Source: SVTX01 sp045612105 (GTDB lineage Bacteria > Bacillota > Clostridia > Oscillospirales > CAG-272). From it: a stretch of 43,710 bases of DNA. The position numbers and the translations under genes were made by a program. The notes under the pieces were generated by a model. The model searched no databases. It saw nothing but the letters and a program-made list of their open reading frames with translations, and was not told the origin of the DNA. This document shows positions 8,522-17,889 of this stretch, piece by piece (the stretch's first letter is position 1; each line of letters opens with the position of its first letter). The stretch covers positions 1-43,710 of the forward strand of contig JAZKYL010000050.1 in the NCBI GenBank assembly GCA_045612105.1. Direction: 5' to 3'.

Positions 8522-9910
8522 ATGGAAAACAATAAGATAATAAACGTTTACGGTGCGGGCCTTGCGGGATGTGAAGCCGCTTGGCAGATTGCCAAAAGAG
8601 GCATTAAGGTAAGGCTTTTTGAAATGAAGCCGAAGAAATATACCCCTGCGCACCATAGTGAGGGATTTGCGGAATTGGTCTGCTCCAATTCACTCCGCAG
8701 CGATAGGGTGACAAACGGTGTAGGACTTCTGAAAGAAGAGCTCTACCGTCTTGATTCTCTTATTATGGAGGCGGCTTATGCGACGCGAGTTCCCGCAGGC
8801 TCTGCGCTTGCGGTGGACAGAGACCTTTTCTCGGCTTACGTTACCGAAAAGATCAAGAATCACCCAAATATTGAGATAGTTGAAGCCGAGGTCTCCTCGG
8901 TTGAGGAAGGCACAGTAACCGTTATCGCAACGGGACCTCTCACCAGTTCGCCTATGGCGGAGTATATCGAAAATACCCTTGGACTTACGGGACTTCACTT
9001 TTTCGATGCCGCCGCACCCATAGTTGACGCAAGCTCTTTGAATATGGACGTGGTCTATGCCGCGTCGAGATACGATAAGGGAGACGCTGACTACCTCAAC
9101 TGCCCTATGAATAAGGAGCAGTACGACGCATTTTATAATGCGCTCATCACCGCCAAGGAAGCCGAGCTCAAGGATTTCGATCGCGAGATGCAGAAGGAAT
9201 TGAAGGTGTTTGAGGGATGTATGCCGGTTGAGGTTATGGCAAAGAGAGGATATGAAACCCTTTGCTACGGTCCTCTCAAGCCTGTTGGTCTTGTGGATAA
9301 GAGAACAGGCGAGGAGGCATATGCGGTGGTCCAGCTCCGTCGCGAAAATGCCGAGGGAACGATGTATAATCTGGTAGGCTTCCAGACACACCTGACATTT
9401 CCCGAGCAGAAAAGAGTATTTTCTATGATCCCCGGACTTGAGAACGCAGAATTTTTACGTTACGGAATCATGCACAGAAACACCTATATTGACTCACCCA
9501 AATATCTCGATCCCGACTATTCTCTCCGTTCTAACCCCGATATTTTCTTTGCGGGTCAGATGACGGGTGTTGAAGGATATATTGAGTCGACAGGCTCGGG
9601 ATTTGTGGCGGGAATTAATGCCGCCATGAGGGTGATTGGTGAGGACAAGGTGATCTTTCCCAAGACCACAATGCTTGGTGCTATGGCGCAATATATCAGT
9701 CTTGGTAACGTCAGCGGCAATTTCGTGCCGATGAACGCAAATTTCGGCATCGTTGAGCCTCTCGGATACCGTGTTAAGGGCGGCAAGGTGGCAAAATACG
9801 AGGTCATAGCCAAGAGAGCGCTTGAGGAAATCCCTGCGTTTGGCGAAAGACTTGGAGCGGAGAATTATAAAAAGAGAGCGGAGGAGAATGAAAATGAGAA
9901 TAATAGTTGA
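8522..9910 (+). CDS. trmFO: Folate-dependent tRNA (uracil-54-C5)-methyltransferase TrmFO
   Basis: FAD enzyme that forms ribothymidine at position 54 of tRNA using methylene-tetrahydrofolate. It has 462 residues from the ATG at 8522. The FAD-binding GAGLAGCEAAWQ motif is at the N-terminus. The two cysteine motifs known to matter in the Bacillus enzyme are present: CSNSLRSD, and CMPVEVMAKRG in the middle of the protein. GQMTGVEGYIESTGSG closes the FAD domain. No convincing ribosome site precedes it; a TTG six bases earlier (8516) is an alternative start. It follows topA by nine bases, the usual Firmicute pairing, and overlaps plsX. Confidence 0.95.
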   Translation: MENNKIINVYGAGLAGCEAAWQIAKRGIKVRLFEMKPKKYTPAHHSEGFAELVCSNSLRSDRVTNGVGLLKEELYRLDSLIMEAAYATRVPAGSALAVDRDLFSAYVTEKIKNHPNIEIVEAEVSSVEEGTVTVIATGPLTSSPMAEYIENTLGLTGLHFFDAAAPIVDASSLNMDVVYAASRYDKGDADYLNCPMNKEQYDAFYNALITAKEAELKDFDREMQKELKVFEGCMPVEVMAKRGYETLCYGPLKPVGLVDKRTGEEAYAVVQLRRENAEGTMYNLVGFQTHLTFPEQKRVFSMIPGLENAEFLRYGIMHRNTYIDSPKYLDPDYSLRSNPDIFFAGQMTGVEGYIESTGSGFVAGINAAMRVIGEDKVIFPKTTMLGAMAQYISLGNVSGNFVPMNANFGIVEPLGYRVKGGKVAKYEVIAKRALEEIPAFGERLGAENYKKRAEENENENNS

Positions 9911-10961
9911 TATAATGAGCGGAGATAAGGCTCCTTCCCAGATGCTGCTTGGTGTTGACAGAGCGGTTAAGCAGGACTTTTCACAGGGAGTCAGCTTCAC
10001 CCTCGTTGGTGACGAGAACGTTATAAAAAATCTTGCCGCAGAGAATAAGATCGATATTTCGGCTTATGAGATAGTACATACAGATATCGTCCTTACTATG
10101 GAGGACGAGCCTCAGGCAATTATGCGTGAGAAAAAGAATTCCTCTCTCGGTATGGGGCTTCAGCTCCTTGCCAAGGGCGAGGGCGACGCGTTTGTCAGCG
10201 CGGGAAATACAGGTGCGCTTTTCAGCGGCTCGTCGCTGATAGTTAAGAGAGTGCCCGGTATACAGAGAGCGGGAATAGGCGCGATCTTACCCCTTGCAAA
10301 TCCCGTACTTCTTCTCGATTCGGGAGCAAGCGTCAGACCCAATGAAGATTATATGGCAGGCTTTGCCGTTATGGGTAACGCTTTTATGAAGGCGCTTTAC
10401 GGAGTTGAAAATCCCAGAGTCGGACTTCTTAACAACGGAACCGAGGAGCATAAGGGTACCGAGCTTCAGCAGGCGGCTTATGCAAAACTGAAGGAAAGCT
10501 CGCTTATCAATTTCGTTGGAAACGTTGAGGGCAACGGATTGGCACTTGGCGCGTGCGACGTATGTGTTACCGACGGATTTACGGGCAACGTGACTCTCAA
10601 GGCTATTGAGGGTATGGGCAAGCTGCTTTCGGGAGAGCTCAAAGCTATGTTCAAGGGCGGTCTCGGCGGAATCATCGCGTATCTGCTGGTAAAGAAAAAA
10701 CTTAATAATTTCAAGAAAAAATTTGACGCTAAGGAGCACGGCGGTGCTCCCATTCTCGGTCTTTCAAAGACGGTTATCAAGGCTCACGGCTCATCCGACG
10801 CTAAAGCGTTCTCGAATGCTATCCGTCAGGCGATAAATTGCGTAAACAGCGGAGTCGTAGAGATAATCGCTGCGGAATCCAAGAAGCTTGCCGAAGAAAG
10901 ACTTGCGGCACAAAAGGCGGCTGAAGAAAAGGCTGCCGCGGAGAACGCTAACGAGGAATAA
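9894..10961 (+). CDS. plsX: Phosphate acyltransferase PlsX
   Basis: Converts acyl-ACP and phosphate to acyl-phosphate, the first step of the PlsX/PlsY phospholipid route. It has 355 residues. The N-terminus MRIIVDIMSGDKAPSQML matches the family pattern MRIxxDxMGGDxAP. GNTGAL, LLNNGTEEHKGT and the NVEGNG...VTDGFTGNV segment follow. The C-terminal 35 residues are a charged Ala/Glu/Lys tail. I start at the ATG at 9894, eight bases after GGAGGA. The in-frame ATG at 9888 is too close to that site and would add only MK. It overlaps trmFO by 17 bases. The fabD, fabG and acpP genes that often follow plsX are absent here; rnc comes next after 39 bases. Confidence 0.95.
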   Translation: MRIIVDIMSGDKAPSQMLLGVDRAVKQDFSQGVSFTLVGDENVIKNLAAENKIDISAYEIVHTDIVLTMEDEPQAIMREKKNSSLGMGLQLLAKGEGDAFVSAGNTGALFSGSSLIVKRVPGIQRAGIGAILPLANPVLLLDSGASVRPNEDYMAGFAVMGNAFMKALYGVENPRVGLLNNGTEEHKGTELQQAAYAKLKESSLINFVGNVEGNGLALGACDVCVTDGFTGNVTLKAIEGMGKLLSGELKAMFKGGLGGIIAYLLVKKKLNNFKKKFDAKEHGGAPILGLSKTVIKAHGSSDAKAFSNAIRQAINCVNSGVVEIIAAESKKLAEERLAAQKAAEEKAAAENANEE

Positions 10962-11000
10962 GCGTTTTAAAGTATTACTAAAACGGAGGAAGATATTGAT

Positions 11001-11744
11001 ATGACGGTAAACGGTCAAAAGGATATAAGCGCACTTGAAGCGGCAGTAGGCTACGTCTTTAATGATAAGAGTCTTCTGACCCGCGCGCTGACCCATTCGT
11101 CTCATTCAAACGAGTCGGGACTGAAAAATCATCATATGTATTGCAACGAACGCCTTGAATTTTTGGGCGACAGCGTATTGTCGATAGTTACAAGCAACTA
11201 TCTTTACAGACATTTTGCCGATTGCCCCGAAGGAGAGCTGACGAGAATGCGCGCGGAGGTCGTCTGTGAAAGAGCACTTTCGGGTTATGCAAACGTGATC
11301 GAGCTCGGCAAATATCTTCTTCTCGGTATAGGTGAGGAAAAGAACAACGGAAGAAACAGAAAGAGCATACTTGCCGATGCGTTTGAAGCTCTGCTTGCGG
11401 CGATCTATATCGACGCGGGAGAAAATGGTATGGAGATCGTTGAAAAATTTCTGCTTCCTTTTATCGCAAAGGAGATAGAGAGCATTGGTAAGAGCAAAGG
11501 ATTCTCGGGTGACCCAAAGAGTCTGCTGCAGCAGTTCGTTCAGCAGGCGGAGGGCGATTTTCTCGAATACATAGTGGTTGGTCAAAGCGGTCCCGATCAC
11601 ATGAAGTCATTCAAGGTCGAGGCAAGGCTTAATTCCAACGTTATAGGTCGCGGTCAGGGAAGAAGCAAGCGAGAAGCGGAGCAGAATGCCGCAAGAGAAG
11701 CGCTGGAGCTTTTCAGCGTGATCCCCCACGATAATGAAGACTAA
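11001..11744 (+). CDS. rnc: Ribonuclease III
   Basis: Cuts double-stranded RNA in rRNA precursors and mRNAs. It has 247 residues. The catalytic domain carries the signature ERLEFLGDSVL and the second acidic site DAFEALLAAIYID. The double-stranded RNA-binding domain starts near residue 172 (DPKSLLQQFVQQ) and ends with the basic GQGRSKREAEQNAAREAL helix. ACGGAGGAAG precedes the ATG. It overlaps the next gene by 11 bases. The link to smc and ftsY downstream is widely conserved in Firmicutes. Confidence 0.96.
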   Translation: MTVNGQKDISALEAAVGYVFNDKSLLTRALTHSSHSNESGLKNHHMYCNERLEFLGDSVLSIVTSNYLYRHFADCPEGELTRMRAEVVCERALSGYANVIELGKYLLLGIGEEKNNGRNRKSILADAFEALLAAIYIDAGENGMEIVEKFLLPFIAKEIESIGKSKGFSGDPKSLLQQFVQQAEGDFLEYIVVGQSGPDHMKSFKVEARLNSNVIGRGQGRSKREAEQNAAREALELFSVIPHDNED

Positions 11745-12774
11745 GCATAAAAATATTCCCATATTTATCCCGCACTTGGGCTGTCCCAATATGTGCGTTT
11801 TCTGCAATCAGCGATCGATCTCGGGTAAGCAGAGCTTCAATAGAGCATCGGTTATAGTTGAGATAGAAGAGGCACTTGCCACGATCAGTCCGGATTGCGA
11901 GGTCGAGATAGCCTATTTCGGAGGATCATTTACGGGAATCGACCGAGAGCTGATGATATATCTGCTTAACGTGGCGAAAGATTACGTGGAGCATCCGAGA
12001 GAAGGTAGGGCGCGCGTGACGGGAATTAGAATGTCAACGAGACCCGACTATATCAACGAAGAGATAATGACGATCCTTGCCAATTATCCCGTAAAAACCG
12101 TGGAATTGGGTCTTCAGAGTATGGATGACGGGGTCTTGAAGCTCTCAAACAGAGGACATAGCGCAAAGGATGCCGAAAATGCCTGCAAATTGATAAAAAA
12201 AGCGGGATATTCGCTTATCGGACAGATGATGATAGGTCTTCCCGGCTCAACTCCCCAAAAAGAGCTTATGACCGCCGAAAAGATCTGCGAAATGGGCGCG
12301 GATGGAGCAAGAATTTACCCCACGGTCACCTTTTATGACACCGAGCTTGCTCGGATGGCTGACAGAGGCGAATACAGTATGCTTGACCTTGATGATGCGG
12401 TCTTTCGCTCCAAAGAGGTCTTGAAGATATTCAATTCACACGGAGTTGAGTGCATAAGGATCGGGCTTTGCGCATCGGATAACCTTGGTGACCTTCAAAA
12501 GGTCAAGGGGGGAGCCAACCATCCCGCGCTTGGCGAGCTGGTCAAGGGTGAGCTTTGCTATGACGTTATGCGAGAAATCTTCGTCGGTATAGCAAAAAAA
12601 GGCGGCACTGCGGGAAGAAGCTTTAGAGTTGCGGTTGGCGCGGGCGAGCTTTCCCTTGCCATCGGACAAAAGGGAAAAAACAGAGAGCGCTTACTGCACG
12701 AATTCGGAATCAAGAAATTGGAATTTTACGAAACGGTCAAGTCCGTAGGAATTACCGTTTGGGAGATAGAATAA
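11734..12774 (+). CDS. Elp3-like radical SAM protein with KH-like tail
   Basis: Radical SAM iron-sulfur protein of 346 residues, related to the radical SAM half of elongator Elp3; its reaction is not known to me. The cluster motif is HLGCPNMCVFC (Cx3Cx2C, residues about 14-24). The next segments, IAYFGGSFTGID, STRPDYINEEI, TVELGLQSMDDGVL and GQMMIGLPGSTPQKE, are typical of the family. No acetyltransferase domain is present. Instead the last about 60 residues contain ELSLAIGQKGKNRERLL, which resembles the GxxG loop of KH RNA-binding domains (GQKG at 311-314). This fits an RNA substrate but is inference. The ATG lies inside the end of rnc. Genes of this type between rnc and smc are common in Clostridia. 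Confidence 0.85.
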   Translation: MKTKHKNIPIFIPHLGCPNMCVFCNQRSISGKQSFNRASVIVEIEEALATISPDCEVEIAYFGGSFTGIDRELMIYLLNVAKDYVEHPREGRARVTGIRMSTRPDYINEEIMTILANYPVKTVELGLQSMDDGVLKLSNRGHSAKDAENACKLIKKAGYSLIGQMMIGLPGSTPQKELMTAEKICEMGADGARIYPTVTFYDTELARMADRGEYSMLDLDDAVFRSKEVLKIFNSHGVECIRIGLCASDNLGDLQKVKGGANHPALGELVKGELCYDVMREIFVGIAKKGGTAGRSFRVAVGAGELSLAIGQKGKNRERLLHEFGIKKLEFYETVKSVGITVWEIE

Positions 12775-12805
12775 TTAACATAAAATATAGACGGAGGATG
12801 TAATT

Positions 12806-15800
12806 TTGTATCTTAAGTCAATAGAATTACAGGGCTTCAAATCCTTCCCCGATAAGACCAAGCTGGTCTTCGACGCATCGGGTGAGGATACGGGAACAGG
12901 CGTTACCGTTATAGTAGGTCCTAACGGAAGCGGAAAATCGAATATTGCCGACGCTATGCGCTGGGTATTGGGAGAAATTTCATCCAAGACCCTCCGAGGA
13001 ACCAAGATGGAGGACGTAATCTTCGGCGGAGCTGACAGCAGAAAGCCGATGGGATATGCCGAGGTATCCGTCACCTTTGACAATACCACAGGCCCCTCCC
13101 ACCTTGAATGCCCTTACGACGAGGTCACCGTAACTCGCCGTTATTTCCGCGCGGGCGAAAGCGAATATTATATAAACCGCCGCGCAGTCAGACTGCGTGA
13201 CATTTACGAGCTTTTCCTCAACACGGGTATCGGACGTGACGGTTATTCCATAATCGGTCAGGGTAGAATTGCCGATATGGTTTCGAGAAAGAGCGAGGAC
13301 AGACGTGATATCTTCGAGGATGCCTCGGGTATCGCGAAATACAGACATAAAAAGAGCGAAGCGGAGCGAAAGCTGAAGCAGACCGAAGAGAATATGCTTC
13401 GAATCAACGATATTTTTATCGAGGTAGAATCCCAGGTCGGTCCTCTTGAAAAGGAAGCGGAAAAGGCGAAGAAGGCTATCGAGCTTATGGAGGTCAAGAA
13501 AAAGGTCGACGTTAGTCTCTGGCTCTTCGATACCGAAAAGTACCGTACCGATATCGCCGCCGCAGAGGAGGCTCTCAGACGCTCGGATTTTGACCTGAAG
13601 AACGCAGAGGACTCAATGCAGTCTCTCGATGCCCGTAACGCAAAGCTCTACGAGGCAAGTCAGAACGGTAAGATAGCGCAATCGCAGATTCTCAACCTTA
13701 TCAAAGAGCAGACAAGCGAGATCTTCAAGCTGGACAGCGAATTCAGAGTCAACGAGACCAATATCCGTCATACAGACGAGATGATCGAGAGTGCTAAGCA
13801 ATCCATGGGCTCGGCGGAGAGAAATCTTGCCGAGGAAAAGATCAAGGAGCAGGCTCAGAAGGATAAGATCGTCACCCTTGAGAGGACTCTCGACGAGACA
13901 AACGGTAAGCTTGAAACCACCGAGGACGCGATATTTGACGAAAAGTGTAATATTGATAAGCTGAATAAGGCTATTGATACTGCTTTTTCGGATATAAAGA
14001 GTGCAGAGGAAGCGGCGGTTGATATCAAGGTCCGTATTTCGGTCCTTGAAAACTCGCGAGAGAGCGGAAGCGACCGAAATGCCGATATTCTTTCGGATAT
14101 CGAAAGATACGGTGAAGAGGCGGCAAAGCTTGAGAAATCTATGAACGCAAAGCAAAAGACCGTTGACGAATACAATGAGTCGATCTCCGAAATAGATAAA
14201 GAAGCCGCCGAGATAGATAGCTCCCTCACAGAGCTTAATTCCTCTCTCGGAGAAAAGTACGACGAACTCAATAACAAAAAGCTTCGCCTTGAATCTGTTC
14301 AGCACAGAATAAAGACTATTAAGGCGATGGAAGAGCAGTTTGAGGGATATAATAACAGTGTTCGTTTTGTAATGAACAGCTACTCTGCAGGCAAGATAAC
14401 TGACCGCTTCGGTGCGCCTTGCGGTAAGATATACGGACCTCTTTCCAAGGTCATCAGCGTTGATACAAAGTACGTGGTTGCGGTTGAGACTGCCCTTGGA
14501 ATGAATCTGCAAAATATTGTTGTAGAGGATGAGGAGACCGCGAAAGCGGCAATGTTTGCCCTTAAAAAGGCAGAGGCGGGAAGAGCCACATTTTTCCCCG
14601 TGACAAGTATGAAGCCTCAGACCGAGACCCCCGAAATGCGGGACGCTTGCGGATTTGAGGGATATATCGGCAGAGCCGACGAACTTTGCGGAAGCGAGAC
14701 CGCTTTCCGAAACGTTATAAGTTCTTTGCTTGGCAGAACTCTTGTGTTTGATAACATCGATAACGCAACGGTTATGGCAAAGAAGCTCCACTATAAGGTC
14801 AGAGCCGTCACCCTTGACGGACAGCAGATCAACGCCGGCGGTTCCTTTACCGGTGGCTCGGTAAAGCAGGGCGGAGGAATACTCTCCCGTGCCGACGAGG
14901 TCAAGAGACTTGAAAGTGAGTCGCAGGAGCTTGAAGTAAAGGTCAAAAAGCTTCAGGGTCAGGTTGCGGAGCTTAAGGAGCAGATCGAGGACGTTACCGA
15001 CCGCCGTACTGACCTTTCCGATCGTAAGGATATTCTGAATATCCTCAGAAATACCGAGCTTCAGGGACTTGAGAAGATCGCGGGTCAGTATGAATCCAAT
15101 AAGGCACTTCTCGATAAGCTTAACGAGGACTACGATCAGATAGTCAGAATGAGCGAGCGCTACGAGGACGACCTGGCGGCACTGAAAACCGAGGAAGAGT
15201 CACAGAATAAGAAGGTCGAGGAATTTACCGCAGTCCGTCTCGCCAAGCATAACGACAAGGTAGATGCCGAGGACAGACTCAAGGCTCTCGAAGAAGAAAA
15301 GACTGCAATAATTATTCGTATCAGCGAGTTGCAGAAGGATATCGAGACAGCTAAGGCACTGCTTGACGTTTCGGTTGAAAGAATAAGAGTCTGCGGCGAG
15401 GATATGAAGGCGGCGGGTGATAGAATAGAAAGCTATCGTACCCAGATAGACAGCCTGACCGTGGCGCAGAGTGAGAACAGAAAGAGATATGCCGAGTGCC
15501 AGAAAGAACTCGATCATCTCAACGCAAAGCGAAGCGAGATCGAGGAAGGCAACATGGAGTTTGAGAAGAAGCTGAACGAGATCAATACTATGATGCGCGA
15601 CAAGATGGCTGAGAAGGAGCTTATCTTCCGAGTTCACACCACAAACGAGACAAAGCTTGAGGGATTACGTGAGAAATATGATAAGGTGGCAAGCAAGCTC
15701 TGGGACGACTACGAGCTGACGAGAGCCGATGCCGTTGCGCTGAATTATCCTCCCGTTACCCCCGAGAATCGCGCGGAATACGCAAAGACTCAGGTAGAAT

Positions 15801-16459
15801 GTCAGAACAAGCTCCGTCATATAGGACACGTTGACCTTGATGCCGTGAATAAGTACAAGGAGATCAAGGAACGTTACGACTATATGAGAGGACAGATAAA
15901 GGATCTTGAAAGCTCGAAAAACGAGTTGACCGATATTATCGTGAAGCTCGAAAAGGAGATGAAGACCGCCTTTGTTACCGCATTTGATCAGATAAACGAG
16001 AACTTTGGCAAGACCTTCTCCGAGCTCTTCGGGGGCGGATCAGCGGAGCTTTATCTCACCGATCCCGAGAACGTGCTTGAGAGCGGAATCGAGATCAAGG
16101 CGGCACCTCCCGGAAAGATCATCAAGAATCTGATGCAGCTGTCGGGTGGTGAGCAGGCATTTATCGGTGTCGCGCTTTTCTTCGCGACCCTTCAGGTCAA
16201 CCCCACGCCCTTCTGTATTCTTGACGAGATAGAGGCGGCGCTTGACGAGGTCAACGTTGAACGACTTGCGCAGTACATAAAGCGTTACAGTGACGGCACA
16301 CAGTTTATAATGATCACCCACCGCCGAGGAACTATGGCGGCGGCAACCAGGCTTTACGGCGTAACCATGCCCGAGCATGGTATATCAAAGATACTTACCC
16401 TTGATGTCAAGGACATCGAAAAGAAGAAGGATGGTGAATGGAATGGCATTTTTGAGTAA
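12806..16459 (+). CDS. smc: Chromosome segregation ATPase SMC (TTG start)
   Basis: ATP-driven loop-extruding condensin subunit that partners with ScpA/ScpB. It has 1217 residues. The start must be the TTG at 12806, eight bases after GGAGG: the family N-terminus (YLKSIELQGFKSFPDK) begins right after it and no ATG is available. Walker A GPNGSGKS is at 38-45, the arm coiled coil spans about 165-500 and the hinge about 510-680 (GPLSKVISVDTKYVVAVETAL through GGSFTGGSV). The return coiled coil runs about 680-1020, the signature LSGGEQ is at 1112-1117, and Walker B ILDEIEAALD lies near 1139. It overlaps ftsY by 17 bases. Confidence 0.98.
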   Translation: MYLKSIELQGFKSFPDKTKLVFDASGEDTGTGVTVIVGPNGSGKSNIADAMRWVLGEISSKTLRGTKMEDVIFGGADSRKPMGYAEVSVTFDNTTGPSHLECPYDEVTVTRRYFRAGESEYYINRRAVRLRDIYELFLNTGIGRDGYSIIGQGRIADMVSRKSEDRRDIFEDASGIAKYRHKKSEAERKLKQTEENMLRINDIFIEVESQVGPLEKEAEKAKKAIELMEVKKKVDVSLWLFDTEKYRTDIAAAEEALRRSDFDLKNAEDSMQSLDARNAKLYEASQNGKIAQSQILNLIKEQTSEIFKLDSEFRVNETNIRHTDEMIESAKQSMGSAERNLAEEKIKEQAQKDKIVTLERTLDETNGKLETTEDAIFDEKCNIDKLNKAIDTAFSDIKSAEEAAVDIKVRISVLENSRESGSDRNADILSDIERYGEEAAKLEKSMNAKQKTVDEYNESISEIDKEAAEIDSSLTELNSSLGEKYDELNNKKLRLESVQHRIKTIKAMEEQFEGYNNSVRFVMNSYSAGKITDRFGAPCGKIYGPLSKVISVDTKYVVAVETALGMNLQNIVVEDEETAKAAMFALKKAEAGRATFFPVTSMKPQTETPEMRDACGFEGYIGRADELCGSETAFRNVISSLLGRTLVFDNIDNATVMAKKLHYKVRAVTLDGQQINAGGSFTGGSVKQGGGILSRADEVKRLESESQELEVKVKKLQGQVAELKEQIEDVTDRRTDLSDRKDILNILRNTELQGLEKIAGQYESNKALLDKLNEDYDQIVRMSERYEDDLAALKTEEESQNKKVEEFTAVRLAKHNDKVDAEDRLKALEEEKTAIIIRISELQKDIETAKALLDVSVERIRVCGEDMKAAGDRIESYRTQIDSLTVAQSENRKRYAECQKELDHLNAKRSEIEEGNMEFEKKLNEINTMMRDKMAEKELIFRVHTTNETKLEGLREKYDKVASKLWDDYELTRADAVALNYPPVTPENRAEYAKTQVECQNKLRHIGHVDLDAVNKYKEIKERYDYMRGQIKDLESSKNELTDIIVKLEKEMKTAFVTAFDQINENFGKTFSELFGGGSAELYLTDPENVLESGIEIKAAPPGKIIKNLMQLSGGEQAFIGVALFFATLQVNPTPFCILDEIEAALDEVNVERLAQYIKRYSDGTQFIMITHRRGTMAAATRLYGVTMPEHGISKILTLDVKDIEKKKDGEWNGIFE

Positions 16460-17783
16460 GCTTTTCGGAAAAAAAGACAAAGATAAAAAGGACGAGATCC
16501 TTGAGGAGACGTCCGAGGCGGCTGAGCAGGACGAGGCGGTAGAAAATGAAGACGTTGCCGAGGAAATAGATCAGGACGCATTGTTTGAGAATAACGGCAA
16601 TGACGAAGATCTTATTGATCAGGACTCTCTCTTTGATGAAGACGAGTTGACCGAGGAAGAAATCGCGGCGGCGGAAAAATTCGAGGAAGAGAACAGAGAT
16701 GAATATGAGGCTGCTCCCGATCTCGACTTCGATGGAAATTTCATCGAATACGATGACGATCCCGACGAAGAATACGATACCGAGGAAGAAGAAGCAGAAG
16801 AAAGTGAAGAAATCGAAGAAATCGAAGAAATCGAAGAAACAGAAGACTTCGAGGAGACCGAAGAAGAGGAAGAACAGATTTCTTTCTGGGAAAAACTCAA
16901 AATGGGTCTCGCAAAGACCAAAAACGCACTTTTCGGCTCGGTCAACGACCTGCTCAAGAACTTCGTTAAGGTTGACGAGGATCTTTTGGAGGAGCTTGAA
17001 GAGCTGCTTATTATGGCAGACGTTGGTGTTGGCGCTACCGAGGAGATCATCGATGAGCTTCGTGAACGTATCAAGGACGGCAGACTTAAAGAAAAAGACC
17101 AGGTGCTTGACACCTTGAAGGAAATACTTGGCGATATGATTGGAGAGCATCAGCCTCTCTGTCTTGAGACCACACCTTCGGTAATTCTCGTTATCGGTGT
17201 CAACGGCGCGGGTAAGACCACCAGCATCGGTAAAATATCCAAGAGACTTCGTCTGTCGGGCAAAAAAGTCGTTGTAGCGGCTGCGGATACTTTCAGAGCG
17301 GCGGCTATCGATCAGCTTGAGGTTTGGTGTCAGCGAGCTAAAGTTGATATTGTCAAGCAGAGCGAGGGAAGCGACCCCGCTGCGGTTGTTTTCGACGCTA
17401 TCAATTACGCGAAAAAGAAGGATGCCGACGTGCTTGTTATTGACACCGCGGGCAGACTTCACAACAAGCAGAATCTTATGAACGAGCTTGCCAAGATCAA
17501 CCGAGTTATCGAGCGTGAGCTTCCCGACGCATCAAGAGAGAATCTTCTCGTTCTCGATGCAACCACGGGTCAGAATGCGGTTATTCAGGCGAAAGAGTTC
17601 AGCAAGGCGGCTAACATTACGGGTATTACTCTTAACAAGCTGGACGGCACCGCAAAGGGCGGTATCGTGATCTCGATCAAGCGCGAGCTTGGTATTCCCG
17701 TCAAGTTTATCGGTGTCGGAGAGAAGATCGACGATATGCAGGAGTTTGACGCAGAAGAATTCGTTAGCGCTCTGTTTGAGTAA
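16443..17783 (+). CDS. ftsY: Signal recognition particle receptor FtsY
   Basis: GTPase that docks SRP-ribosome complexes at the membrane. It has 446 residues from the ATG at 16443 (MAFLSKLFGKK), the usual family N-terminus; an in-frame ATG at 16431 would add four residues. Residues about 20-150 are an unusually acidic A domain containing an EEIEEIEEIEE run encoded by a short tandem DNA repeat. The NG domain follows: GVNGAGKT at 252-259, AAADTFRAAAIDQL, DTAGRL, and LNKLDGTAKGG as the guanine-specificity motif. The 17-base overlap with smc keeps the conserved smc-ftsY pair. Confidence 0.97.
   Translation: MAFLSKLFGKKDKDKKDEILEETSEAAEQDEAVENEDVAEEIDQDALFENNGNDEDLIDQDSLFDEDELTEEEIAAAEKFEEENRDEYEAAPDLDFDGNFIEYDDDPDEEYDTEEEEAEESEEIEEIEEIEETEDFEETEEEEEQISFWEKLKMGLAKTKNALFGSVNDLLKNFVKVDEDLLEELEELLIMADVGVGATEEIIDELRERIKDGRLKEKDQVLDTLKEILGDMIGEHQPLCLETTPSVILVIGVNGAGKTTSIGKISKRLRLSGKKVVVAAADTFRAAAIDQLEVWCQRAKVDIVKQSEGSDPAAVVFDAINYAKKKDADVLVIDTAGRLHNKQNLMNELAKINRVIERELPDASRENLLVLDATTGQNAVIQAKEFSKAANITGITLNKLDGTAKGGIVISIKRELGIPVKFIGVGEKIDDMQEFDAEEFVSALFE
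16806..16840 (+). repeat. Short in-frame tandem repeat in ftsY acidic domain
   Basis: The nine-base unit GAAGAAATC is repeated about four times with almost no variation, encoding E-E-I units. All units are a multiple of three, so slippage would change length without breaking the frame. Confidence 0.7.
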
Positions 17784-17790
17784 GAGAGAA

Positions 17791-17841
17791 CTAATTGTGT
17801 GGATTTTCATTGAGAAAGTTTCCGCAATTAGGAGGTTTTTT
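17791..17841 (+). terminator. Possible terminator after ftsY
   Basis: CTAATTG (17791-17797) pairs with CAATTAG (17825-17831), with GGA/TCC stacking inside a long loop. T6 follows at 17836, four bases after the stem. The stem is AT-rich and the gap before the T-run is unusual, so it may be partial or inactive. Confidence 0.35.
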
Positions 17842-17889
17842 CAATAAAATAGCTGAGTTTTAAACGCAAGTAGAAAAGAGAGAATAATT

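Noticed and set aside
7601..8656. 351-codon open frame antisense to topA
   Set aside because: Covers the topA zinc ribbons on the other strand; no supporting feature.
13613..14791. 392-codon open frame antisense to smc
   Set aside because: Lies wholly under the SMC coiled coil and hinge; biased codons keep the reverse frame open.
16806..16840. Short direct repeats resembling a CRISPR fragment
   Set aside because: Nine-base units without spacers, in frame inside ftsY and encoding its acidic domain.
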